Assembly (NCBI RefSeq): GCF_007097265.1
Contig: NZ_VJZP01000002.1
Coordinates: 102,302-166,301 of the forward strand
Source: Flavobacterium gawalongense
Lineage (GTDB): Bacteria > Bacteroidota > Bacteroidia > Flavobacteriales > Flavobacteriaceae
Reading direction: 5' to 3'
DNA length: 64,000 nt
Shown here: positions 16,986 to 24,747 of the stretch, in pieces
Layout of the letters: every line of letters starts with the position of its first letter
How positions within the stretch are numbered: the stretch's first letter is position 1
The notes under the pieces: model-generated
What the model saw: the letters and a program-made list of their open reading frames with translations, nothing else
Told to the model about the DNA's origin: nothing
The model's database searches: none
Position numbers and translations under genes: made by a program

Positions 16986-17855
16986 TTAATTTATCGGATG
17001 AAAATTATTAATCATTTCGTGAAGAGATTCTAAATTGTCTTGTTTATAACGCTCGGTAGAACTAATATATCGGTGTCCTGCAAGGTATTGTGTTTTTCGT
17101 AAATTGTGTATTTTAAGCCAGTTTACAATCACGCTGTTTCTGATTTGGATTGCATTTTGATAACTGTAATTGATTAGCTTTAATTCCTCGCTTATCTTTT
17201 TAATCACGTTGTTAATGTTGGTATTTCCGTAGCTTGATGTAAATAAATTCTCTTCTCCTTTTGGTACTATTTTCGGGCGTATTTGTTGTATGTATTCCAT
17301 CATTTCCATTAACTGCCACGGTTTTAATTCGAGTGTTCGCCCGTTAGTTCTTTTGGTTTGTGGAATGGTTATTTTGCCTTTGTAAAGTTCTATATGTTCT
17401 TCTTTTAAACACTGTAATTCTTTGCTGTGTAAACCTTGATAGACCAATAACCCTATAATTATTTTGTTTCGTTTCCTTGCCAGATCATTATCTTTTGTTT
17501 CGTAAGAATAGTATAAATCTTCTAATTCGTCAGCCGTTAAAAGATTGCCTAACACCGTTTTTACTTTGCCTTTTATATTGATGTTTTCTATTGGATTATC
17601 GTTACGATAATTTTCTTCCTGTAAGTATTTGAAGTATATTTTTAAGTTCCCAATGTAGCTTTGTAGTGTATTGGTTTTTATTCCTGTCTTTTTTAATTTT
17701 TCTACATATTTCAAAAATGTTTTATAATCGATGCTTGCAGCCGTTGTGCCAAAATTATTCATCCATATATCTAGGCGAACGATAGCCCTTTGGAATGCTG
17801 GAAAACTCTTGTTGCTGTAACCGTTTTTCTCTAAGTAGGTTATGAAGTTTTTCAT
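16986..17855 (-). CDS. Tyrosine recombinase-like protein lacking key catalytic residues
   Basis: This is a 289-residue protein with a SAM-like N-terminal DNA-binding domain (residues 1-85) and a tyrosine-recombinase fold. The nucleophile Tyr270 (ISSTERY) and GH at 260-261 are present. The first catalytic Arg is His143 (QGLHSKEL), and the box-II HxxR has Ile236 in place of His, with Arg239 kept. It is therefore either inactive and structural, or dependent on the complete recombinase encoded just upstream. The start lies 101 bp inside the end of that gene, in another frame on the same strand, and the N-terminal domain needs those codons, so the long overlap appears real. Confidence 0.8.
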   Translation of the reverse strand: MKNFITYLEKNGYSNKSFPAFQRAIVRLDIWMNNFGTTAASIDYKTFLKYVEKLKKTGIKTNTLQSYIGNLKIYFKYLQEENYRNDNPIENINIKGKVKTVLGNLLTADELEDLYYSYETKDNDLARKRNKIIIGLLVYQGLHSKELQCLKEEHIELYKGKITIPQTKRTNGRTLELKPWQLMEMMEYIQQIRPKIVPKGEENLFTSSYGNTNINNVIKKISEELKLINYSYQNAIQIRNSVIVNWLKIHNLRKTQYLAGHRYISSTERYKQDNLESLHEMINNFHPIN

Positions 17856-18798
17856 CGTTATTGGTTTTTGATTTGTCTTCTAATAAATGCGTATAGATTT
17901 GTGTGCTTTCTAAACTGCTGTGTCCTAAAAATTGGCTGATGGTTTCAATATTTGCTCCTTTTTCCAGTAAATGCGTGGCAATGGAATGGCGTAAAATATG
18001 AGGCGTAATTTGCTTTTGTATAATGGTTTTATCTTGTGTGGCTTCGACTATTTTGGTTAGTCTGTTGCATAAACTTTGTCCTTGCAATGGTGTTCCCCGA
18101 TAATTAATCAGTAAATATTCGGTGTCTTTGTAGTCTTTAAATCGTGGTCTGTAATCGTAAATATATTCTTCAATAATTTTAAGATTGTAATCGTTTATTG
18201 GTACATATCGCTCTTTGTAATTCTTGCCTTTTCTCACATAAATTCGTTCTTTGTCAAATAAAATGTCTTTGATTTCCAGATTGATTGCTTCGTTTCTTCG
18301 TAGTCCGCAACTGTATAATAATACTAAAATTACGGTATCTCTTTTGCAGATTCTTTGTTGGTTATTGCTAAATTCTGTGGCTTTAAATAGTTGTTTGATT
18401 TCGTCTTGCGTGAGTATTTGTAAGCTATCCCGCTGGTTTTGTTCTTCTCGTTTTAAATGGATATTGATGCCTTTGTGATTGTGTGCTTTTAAATAATCAT
18501 TGAACTTGAACAGGGCTTGTAAATGTTTGTTTAAATATGCTTTGCTTAATCCTCCGTCCCGGGCTTGATTCTCTCTTGTTTTTAGATGGTTGTAATACTC
18601 TTTTATGATTTGTATGCTTATATGATTGACTGTATTGATGTTGTTATTTTCCAAGTAATGAAAAAACTCCCGCAGGTGACTGGGTAAACTTTTTATGGTA
18701 CTTTCACTATAACCCAATATGTCCAGCCAGTTGTCGAAGTCTTTTACAATTTCCAGATAACTTTCATTTTTTATGGGGGTGTACGTTGTTTTTTGCAT
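17755..18798 (-). CDS. Tyrosine recombinase/integrase
   Basis: This 347-residue phage-integrase-type enzyme has a complete active site: Arg167 in CGLRRNEA, His267 and Arg270 in HILRHS, His293 in LGHSS and the nucleophile Tyr302 in QIYTHL. The N-terminal SAM-like domain spans about residues 15-105. These enzymes carry out site-specific strand exchange through a covalent 3'-phosphotyrosine. The gene starts 18 bp after the ATPase gene and overlaps the second recombinase by 101 bp, which implies translational coupling. It is the best candidate for the enzyme that moved the island. Confidence 0.92.
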   Translation of the reverse strand: MQKTTYTPIKNESYLEIVKDFDNWLDILGYSESTIKSLPSHLREFFHYLENNNINTVNHISIQIIKEYYNHLKTRENQARDGGLSKAYLNKHLQALFKFNDYLKAHNHKGINIHLKREEQNQRDSLQILTQDEIKQLFKATEFSNNQQRICKRDTVILVLLYSCGLRRNEAINLEIKDILFDKERIYVRKGKNYKERYVPINDYNLKIIEEYIYDYRPRFKDYKDTEYLLINYRGTPLQGQSLCNRLTKIVEATQDKTIIQKQITPHILRHSIATHLLEKGANIETISQFLGHSSLESTQIYTHLLEDKSKTNNDEKLHNLLREKRLQQQEFSSIPKGYRSPRYMDE

Positions 18799-18816
18799 TT
18801 TGAGTGGTTTTTATAC

Positions 18817-20403
18817 TTAATCCTTTGGTTTTATTGGCTTTACAGCCGTCTTTTTGGTTGGGTTTGTTGGTGGCGGGGTGGCGAGTTGTATTTGGGTCAT
18901 ACAGTCCTGCAAAGCTTTGTCTATTAAGACTTTTAGGTCTTGGTATTCCTCGGGGTTGGTGATTTGATAAGCATACGATTTAGTGGTTTTGTTCTGTACT
19001 TTCCTGATGTAGTTTTCCAGTAATAATTGGTTGTTGTAGCGTCTGAGTGTGGTTTCTTTTACTCTTAAATTCCTGCGGATTTCGCTATTGGTAAACTGGG
19101 TTTGATTTTGCTTTTTAAGATATTCTTTTAGATTTTCGAGATGATTCCTGCACGCTCCCGTTAGGCTGTCGCTTTTACGAAGTAATACTTCTTTTATGAG
19201 TTCGTTGGCTTCTTGTATGTCTTCTATTGATGTTTCTATATATTCTTCGCCTGTTTCTTTATCGATATGATGGAACTTTTGGTGTTGTTTGTAAAAAGTT
19301 ATCGCTTCAATAAATTGCAGATAGTGGGCGTTGGTTCGCCTTGGTTTAAAAACTGATGCCGGAAGTGTGAGGAACTCGGCAAAAGGATTTTTGATGGTGA
19401 TTATCCTGAGTAATCGTTGGGCATTTTGGAGTAATATTTTTGCTTGTAATTCTTCGGTATGGTTTACTTTTCCTGCTGATAATTGCCGTTGGTAGAACAT
19501 TATTTTTTCGTCTTGTTCCTGGCTTTCATCAATATGGAGTAAAAAACTGCGGTTAGAATTGTCCTCGTAAATGCTTTCTTGTGTCGTGCAACCTGCCACG
19601 CTTACTGGTCCTTCTACGGTTAGGTGCATTGTTTTGGTTACGCCTTTTTGGTCTTTGTGAACAACGGTTTTTGTGATTTTCTTCTTGCTTTGTAGTTCCC
19701 GAAGCGGATACAATACACTTTCTGCTCCGTCCAAATCTTCGATTAATATGAGTTTGTTTCGTAGTTCTGTTCGGTTAAAATAATAAAAGGCGTTGGGGCT
19801 TAAAACCGTCATTTCTATTTTGTCTTCTTCGGGTATGAGTTCGGATACTTTGCTTTGCAAATGGGTTTTCCCTGCTCCTGAACTGCCCAAAGAAATACAT
19901 TGTAATGGATTATTGGTTTTTCTTGACGTGAATATTAAATACATCATTAGTCGGTTTATTTCTTCTCCGATTACGCCCGATTTGCCTATGTTTTCTTGTG
20001 TGTTAGGTATAAGATTTTGGCTTTGTAGAAATTCTCTAGCTTCTTTTATTTCTTTCTCGGTTAAAACTTTTACTTGCTTTTCGTATTGTTTACTTTGGTT
20101 TTCTACTTCCTCCAAACGGTAATTTTCGAGTTCGTTTGTGAGTTGATCTAAATCTCTTCGTACGATTGTTGTACCTATTTCCAGTCGCTCGGCTACTTTT
20201 CTCGTTAGTTTCTCTATGCTCGTGTCGTTGTATAAATCGATGTTTTGCCGTAAAACCTGCTCTTTGCCAACTTTTTGGATGCCTAAAGTTACCCGCATCG
20301 CTTCGAGATTATTAAACCGTATTCCGCCTAGAACTTGGATTTTTAGGTGTTTGGTGTCGAAAAGGTAGTTGTTGGGGTTTTGGGTGTTTAATGGACTTTG
20401 CAT
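18817..20403 (-). CDS. P-loop ATPase with winged-helix C-terminus, resembling mobile-element primase-helicase
   Basis: This is a 528-residue protein. Residues 1-150 are helical and charged. Walker A is GSSGAGKT at 173-180 and Walker B is LILIEDLDG at 218-226. A sensor-like region (VEGPVSVAGCTTQESI) and NRSFLLHIDES follow. The C-terminal part (about 425-495) looks like a winged helix-turn-helix, with a Lys/Pro-rich tail. The order GSSGAGKT, NAFYYFN, LILIED, LQSKKKI and TVEGPV resembles, from memory, the ATPase half of CHC2/Toprim primases on mobile elements; the primase half is absent. It is the first gene of the recombinase operon and is divergent from XRE gene 2. A role in replication or in loading the recombinases is inference. 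Confidence 0.65.
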   Translation of the reverse strand: MQSPLNTQNPNNYLFDTKHLKIQVLGGIRFNNLEAMRVTLGIQKVGKEQVLRQNIDLYNDTSIEKLTRKVAERLEIGTTIVRRDLDQLTNELENYRLEEVENQSKQYEKQVKVLTEKEIKEAREFLQSQNLIPNTQENIGKSGVIGEEINRLMMYLIFTSRKTNNPLQCISLGSSGAGKTHLQSKVSELIPEEDKIEMTVLSPNAFYYFNRTELRNKLILIEDLDGAESVLYPLRELQSKKKITKTVVHKDQKGVTKTMHLTVEGPVSVAGCTTQESIYEDNSNRSFLLHIDESQEQDEKIMFYQRQLSAGKVNHTEELQAKILLQNAQRLLRIITIKNPFAEFLTLPASVFKPRRTNAHYLQFIEAITFYKQHQKFHHIDKETGEEYIETSIEDIQEANELIKEVLLRKSDSLTGACRNHLENLKEYLKKQNQTQFTNSEIRRNLRVKETTLRRYNNQLLLENYIRKVQNKTTKSYAYQITNPEEYQDLKVLIDKALQDCMTQIQLATPPPTNPTKKTAVKPIKPKD

Positions 20404-20495
20404 AGCTTGAAATTATTTGTTTCTAATTTTTCTACTGCAAATCTAAACAAAAGTTTACTTTAAATCTATTTTTAAGTTTATTAAAATTCTATATT

Positions 20496-20526
20496 TTGTA
20501 TTTAGTGTATTTTTATTCTACTTTTG
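20496..20526 (+). promoter_or_regulatory. Promoter of XRE gene 2 (near-leaderless)
   Basis: TTG (20496-20498), 20 nt, then TACTTTTG (20519-20526), ending 4 nt before the ATG at 20531. Spacing is identical to XRE gene 1. The same 127-bp gap must hold the divergent ATPase promoter, so the XRE protein could control both. Confidence 0.65.
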
Positions 20527-20530
20527 CTTT

Positions 20531-20899
20531 ATGAGTTTAGCAGATAACATCAAGATTATACGAGAAAAACAAGGTCTTCTTCAAAAAGAAGTAGCCAACC
20601 ATATCGGAGTGGATAAATCCACTTATAGTAAGATAGAAAAAGGAGGAAGAGAAGTAACCGTAGCTGAGCTACAAAAATTGACCAAACTCTTTAATCTTAC
20701 TACGGATGCTATTTTAAACTATGACGAAAACCTTATTCCCAAAGAAGTTGTGATTGAAGATAAAACCATTATTGAGCAAATGCAACTCCTGGAAGAACTC
20801 GACGAAGAAGATAAAAACATTGTTTTTAAAATGATTGACAAAATGTTAACTTCTAAAAAATTCAAGGACTTCTTCGCCAAAAATGTCTCTTCATTGTAA
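20531..20899 (+). CDS. XRE-family transcriptional regulator (copy 2)
   Basis: This 122-residue paralogue of the protein at 13367 has the same layout: helix-turn-helix at residues 5-60 (EVANHIGVDKSTYSKIEKG) and an acidic tail. It is divergent from the ATPase/recombinase operon, with 127 bp between the start codons. This is the usual position of a repressor that keeps an integrative module silent (inference). Downstream it converges on an immunity gene and RHS tip, exactly as copy 1 does, so XRE, immunity and RHS tip form a repeated unit. A hairpin terminator lies at 20970-21003. Confidence 0.87.
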   Translation: MSLADNIKIIREKQGLLQKEVANHIGVDKSTYSKIEKGGREVTVAELQKLTKLFNLTTDAILNYDENLIPKEVVIEDKTIIEQMQLLEELDEEDKNIVFKMIDKMLTSKKFKDFFAKNVSSL

Positions 20900-20969
20900 T
20901 TTTAACAAAAATTTAACTTGTCTCGTATTTGTATCTTATAGTACACATTTGTTGCGTATAGTACTTAAC

Positions 20970-21003
20970 AAAAAAAGCAACAATTTTACTTGTTGCTTTT
21001 TTT
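20970..21003. terminator. Terminator after XRE gene 2
   Basis: AAAAAAGCAACAA pairs with TTGTTGCTTTTTT around a 6-nt loop. Bidirectional. Confidence 0.8.
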
Positions 21004-21072
21004 GTTTATTGACTTGTTTTGTCTGCTCAACTTTGTGGGTACGAGCCAGAGGCATCGCACTACCCGTTGAAC

Positions 21073-21444
21073 TTATTTTCTGCTCGGACCATCTGGGGGG
21101 GCTATTTGATTTTTGATTAACCATTCTTTTTCTTCATTCGCTAAATTAGCATTTAATGGAGTTGTTGAATAACGCTCTATAATTTCAATAGCCTCTCGTT
21201 TTATTATCTCACTTGGATTACCATATTCCAAAATTAAATGAGCTGTCCATAAATTAACAGTATATTGAGATTCTTGAAAAAAACTTGAAAATTTTTCTAT
21301 TTCTCCTTTTTGAAAATAATCTTTTGCAATCTCGACTAATATTTGATAACCTAATTTATCAAATCTATCTTTACTTGACGGCCTAATGTTATCGAGATAG
21401 TTTTTCTTACACTGAAATAAATATTTACTCCCAATTTCACTCAT
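21073..21444 (-). CDS. Putative immunity protein for the second RHS tip
   Basis: This is a 123-residue all-helical protein with no signal peptide, suggesting a cytoplasmic partner. The spacing of aromatic and small residues (ILVEIAKDYF, WTAHLILEYGN, IKREAIEIIERY) resembles HEAT-like DUF2019-type immunity proteins, but I cannot confirm the family. It starts 11 bp after the RHS tip gene on the same strand. Its last nine residues (APPDGPSRK) come from intergenic-looking sequence related to that downstream of unit 1, so the native C-terminus may have been altered by recombination. Confidence 0.6.
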   Translation of the reverse strand: MSEIGSKYLFQCKKNYLDNIRPSSKDRFDKLGYQILVEIAKDYFQKGEIEKFSSFFQESQYTVNLWTAHLILEYGNPSEIIKREAIEIIERYSTTPLNANLANEEKEWLIKNQIAPPDGPSRK

Positions 21445-21455
21445 AATTTAAGCTT

Positions 21456-22496
21456 TTAGTTCTTTAATTTTTTTACGGACACCCTAGCACTATTTTTGGG
21501 TATTCCATCAACAACTTTTTCTGATTGACCTCCTGGAGTCTTTCCTGCTCCTGGTATGTATTTTGAATTAGCTCCAACTTCATTACCTGTCGGATTTCTT
21601 ATGTTTAATTCTTTGGAAAGCTTAATATCTATATCTATTCGGATTAAGTCTCCTTTAAGAAATAAAGGGTCTTCAATTCCTAACTCAACTGCTATTTTTT
21701 CTCTAGATAATCCTTTTGCTAAAAGGGCATCAATATCTTTAGCTGAAGACATAAATGTTTCATTTGGGTTACCAAATGTAGCTGAAGAAGGGTATTTTTC
21801 CAACATAGCGGATGACACTAATTTGGAGCCACCTCTATTTAATTTACTTGCAATGGCAACAAGTTTACCTACTCCATTTGCTGCTGCCCATCCTATACCT
21901 TCAAAAATAGCCAATTTGGTAGCTTCTCCTGCATTATCAAATCTTCTTTGCGCCTCTACTTCATTACCATTAGCTCGTGCTTCATAACCTCTTTCTGTCT
22001 CATTAATTGATTCAAGTAACCCCCCACCCGCTAAAGTCTTACTTATCCATCCTTTTGTAACAAAAATATCAACTAAAATCGCACCCCCAAGTAATACTCC
22101 AACAGCCTCTCTTTTTTGGTTTTCAATATGTTGTGAAGTAGTAATTTCTCCTGAAATTAATTTTTTAGCATCTATCCGAGCTTGCATTTGCATATCATCA
22201 GTTGGTTCCAATCCTTCCAACTCAATCATATCAATAACTCTATTCCCACTAAATGCATAAGGACTATAAAATGGATATTTTTTAGTTAGTGGGTCAGTTG
22301 CAAAAAATCTTCCTACCCTCGGGTCGTGCATCCTAAACTCGTAATTCAAGGAGTTCCCTTCGCCTTTGATTTCATTATCCATTTCCTGCCCCTGGAAGCC
22401 GTAACGGTAGGAATTACTTGACCCGTGGCGGTTTGGAACTAACTGACCAAAAGGATAATAGTCACTAAAATTAAGAACGTCTGGACTAAAATACAA
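21456..22496 (-). CDS. Orphan RHS C-terminal tip with unrecognised toxin domain (no native start)
   Basis: About 346 residues. The first 95 or so are the end of an RHS core ([52 protein letters not shown]), followed by a variable tip with a hydrophobic segment (around residues 130-150) and a polar C-terminal domain I do not recognise ([14 protein letters not shown] near the end). There is no ATG in frame: upstream codons run TTG, TTT, GAT, CGG up to a TGA inside the terminator hairpin. The core was therefore cut exactly where the duplicated isomerase tail begins. Probably silent in its present place. Confidence 0.8.
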   Translation of the reverse strand: MYFSPDVLNFSDYYPFGQLVPNRHGSSNSYRYGFQGQEMDNEIKGEGNSLNYEFRMHDPRVGRFFATDPLTKKYPFYSPYAFSGNRVIDMIELEGLEPTDDMQMQARIDAKKLISGEITTSQHIENQKREAVGVLLGGAILVDIFVTKGWISKTLAGGGLLESINETERGYEARANGNEVEAQRRFDNAGEATKLAIFEGIGWAAANGVGKLVAIASKLNRGGSKLVSSAMLEKYPSSATFGNPNETFMSSAKDIDALLAKGLSREKIAVELGIEDPLFLKGDLIRIDIDIKLSKELNIRNPTGNEVGANSKYIPGAGKTPGGQSEKVVDGIPKNSARVSVKKLKN

Positions 22497-22610
22497 AAAA
22501 TCCCGAATAAATCGGGATTTTCATATTTAATACAGTTCGAATTTAGTAATTGAATTGTTTTCTGTTGTCTTCAATTTTAGCATTCCCTTTTAATGCAGGA
22601 ATAACTCGAT
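22497..22610. repeat. Right direct repeat: terminator plus isomerase 3' end
   Basis: This copy matches 12345-12469. It contains a hairpin with a 10-bp stem (22497-22506 with 22512-22521) and the last 22 codons of the intact isomerase gene. It marks the right edge of the island. Confidence 0.8.
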
Positions 22611-24639
22611 TTACATCTGAAGCGCTTTGTGATTTCAATTTAGCTACATAAGCTTCATGACTTTTCAAAGCTGGTGCTTTTACTGTGCTTACGTTTTTCA
22701 CAACATAAACGCCTGTATTTCCTTCAATTGGCGCTGACAATTTATTAGCTGACAATGCAAATGCATTTCCAACAACTTTAGGCTCTTGACCTGCACCAAC
22801 TAACATTGGGTTTTCCATTGTAACTTCAGTAGCTTGCTGTACAGTTGAACCTGTAGCTTTTGCAATTGCTTCCAAAGAAGTTCCTGTCATTTTAGCTTTG
22901 ATCAATTCTGCTTTTTTCTTGTTTTTAAGAATTGGCTCTACATAAGGTCTAGCCAAAGTGATTGACACTAAACCAGATTTATCGATACTTTTAACCTTTG
23001 CAATAACATGACCCAGATTAGCCACTTCAAATCTTTTTACAGCACCTACTTTAGAATCATCTTCAAATGCCCATCTTACTATTGTTCTTTGGTTTCCTAA
23101 AGGACCAAAAGTTTCGTCCATTGCTTTTACAGTAACCGGTGCAGCTATTGTAAGTTTCATGTTTTTCGCCACTTTTGCAAAATCAGTATCAGCAGCATCC
23201 ATTTCAAATTTAGTTGCCTGTGTAAATATTTTATCTGAAGTTACTTCTGAAGCTTCTATTTTTTGAGCTACTGTAGCCAGACGGATTCCGTCTTGTTTAT
23301 CTGTAATTTTGATGATGTGAAATCCGAAAGGTGTTTCAACTAATCCTACATTGCCAATTGAATTATTGAAAACGAAATCGTTAAAAGGTTTTACCATTTG
23401 GTTTGGACCAAAATAACCTAAATCACCACCTTGTTGTGCTGATGAGTCATCAGAATTTGTGAATGCCAACATCAGGAAACTATCTGGATTTGCATTCACC
23501 TGAGCCAATATTGCTTCTGCTTTAGCTTTAGCTTGCTCTTTGTTTCTTTTTTCTTTTTGATTCGGGACTTGTGTTCCTTCATAACTAATTAAAATGTGAC
23601 TTGCTTTAGCATTTACACCTAATTTTTTACCCATAGATTTTGAAATACAGTAGTATTTTCCAAACATATACGGTCCATACACTTCGCCTGGAGCAAGATT
23701 AAACAATCTATCGGCATCAACTGCAGGCAAATCTTTTTTGGCAATATAAGTAGAATCGTAAGGAACATCAGAATTTGAATTTACAAACTCGATCGTGTTT
23801 GCAGCCGATTTGAATCCTGGCAAAGTATCATTTTTACCCGTAGCTTGATTATAAACCACGCTACCGGATAACAATCCGTTAATTTTAGATTTAACTTCAT
23901 TTTCATCTTCTGTTGAAGCTTTATCTTCGATTAAAACATATTCTACTTCACGAGATTCGTCTGCTTTGTATTTTTTTTCATTTTTCTTCATGAAATCTAC
24001 AATCTCAGCATCAGTAACTTTTACATCACTGTCTTTAATGGTAGAATATAAACCTGCAACGTAAGCAAAATTTACTTTGTTTGCTTCCATTTCATATTTA
24101 AACTTTCCTTCGCTTTCAGTAGTATAAACTGCTGCTTTTATCAAAGTATTGTAAATTTGAAATTTAGCATTCAACTCAGCGTCTTTCTCTCTGTCTCTCA
24201 AGTATTGTGCTTGAGCTGGATTTGATTTGAAATATTCTTTGAATTTTGCAATGTCAAACATACCTGCTGCATTCAAAAACAATGGGTTTTTACCAATGTT
24301 TTGATCTGCTTTTAAAACTTCTAAAATATGTTTTTCACCTACTCTCAATCCTAATTTATCAAATTCAGATGTCAGTAAAGCGATAGAAACTTCTTGGTCC
24401 CAAACTCTGTTAGCCGCAGCTGTTGAAGTAATTCCTTCACCGCTTTTTTCAACATTGCTCACTTTTATTCTAAAATCTTCAAATGAGATATCTTTTCCGT
24501 TGATGCTTCCTACATCTTTTGTATTTTGACCAAGGCCACCTTTACCTATAAGATCTTGGATAATAAAAGCAAATAATGCGATTGCAATAGCTGCTATTAA
24601 TAAGGCGGAACGTTGTCTAATTTTTGCTAAAACTGCCAT
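22543..24639 (-). CDS. SurA/PpiD-like peptidyl-prolyl cis-trans isomerase, membrane-anchored
   Basis: About 698 residues. A short cytoplasmic N-terminus (MAVLAKIRQRS) is followed by one transmembrane helix (ALLIAAIAIALFAFIIQ), a SurA_N-type chaperone region, and a parvulin domain starting at KASHILISYEG around residue 345 and containing QQGGDLGYFGPNQMV and FGFHIIKI. PpiD-like proteins help fold outer-membrane and secreted proteins in the periplasm. I set the start at the ATG at 24639; the frame is open 14 codons further but those residues precede the natural MAVLAKI start. The last 22 codons are those carried by the island, replacing the tail left at 12402-12467. Confidence 0.9.
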   Translation of the reverse strand: MAVLAKIRQRSALLIAAIAIALFAFIIQDLIGKGGLGQNTKDVGSINGKDISFEDFRIKVSNVEKSGEGITSTAAANRVWDQEVSIALLTSEFDKLGLRVGEKHILEVLKADQNIGKNPLFLNAAGMFDIAKFKEYFKSNPAQAQYLRDREKDAELNAKFQIYNTLIKAAVYTTESEGKFKYEMEANKVNFAYVAGLYSTIKDSDVKVTDAEIVDFMKKNEKKYKADESREVEYVLIEDKASTEDENEVKSKINGLLSGSVVYNQATGKNDTLPGFKSAANTIEFVNSNSDVPYDSTYIAKKDLPAVDADRLFNLAPGEVYGPYMFGKYYCISKSMGKKLGVNAKASHILISYEGTQVPNQKEKRNKEQAKAKAEAILAQVNANPDSFLMLAFTNSDDSSAQQGGDLGYFGPNQMVKPFNDFVFNNSIGNVGLVETPFGFHIIKITDKQDGIRLATVAQKIEASEVTSDKIFTQATKFEMDAADTDFAKVAKNMKLTIAAPVTVKAMDETFGPLGNQRTIVRWAFEDDSKVGAVKRFEVANLGHVIAKVKSIDKSGLVSITLARPYVEPILKNKKKAELIKAKMTGTSLEAIAKATGSTVQQATEVTMENPMLVGAGQEPKVVGNAFALSANKLSAPIEGNTGVYVVKNVSTVKAPALKSHEAYVAKLKSQSASDVNRVIPALKGNAKIEDNRKQFNY

Positions 24640-24747
24640 TTTTATTGTTGTTAATTTTATATTCAGTTTGCGAAAATACAATTATCTAATTAATAATTAT
24701 AGTAGTAGCGTTTTATTTTACAAGAAATTTTAATTTTCTAAAAAAAA

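Larger units (their letters stand above)
12464..22496. mobile_element. ~10-kb genomic island inserted at the 3' end of the isomerase gene
   Basis: The island is bounded by direct copies of the isomerase 3' end plus terminator (12345-12469 and 22497-22610). Inside are a RAYT element, two XRE genes, two orphan RHS toxin/immunity cassettes, a GC-rich multi-hairpin region, a RelE-type toxin-antitoxin pair, two tyrosine recombinases and a P-loop ATPase. Integration into a gene 3' end with a carried-in replacement tail is typical of tyrosine-recombinase elements (family knowledge). The two tails are diverged by silent changes, so the replacement tail came from a related genome. The exact crossover site cannot be set because RAYT covers the left junction. 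Confidence 0.7.

Noticed and set aside
12464..22496. Prophage
   Set aside because: No capsid, tail, terminase or lysis genes. Recombinases, toxin-antitoxin and RHS tips fit an integrative element better.
14479..22496. Functional full-length RHS toxins
   Set aside because: Only the last ~80-95 residues of the RHS core are present in either gene and the 5' parts are missing or unrelated, so they are orphan tips.
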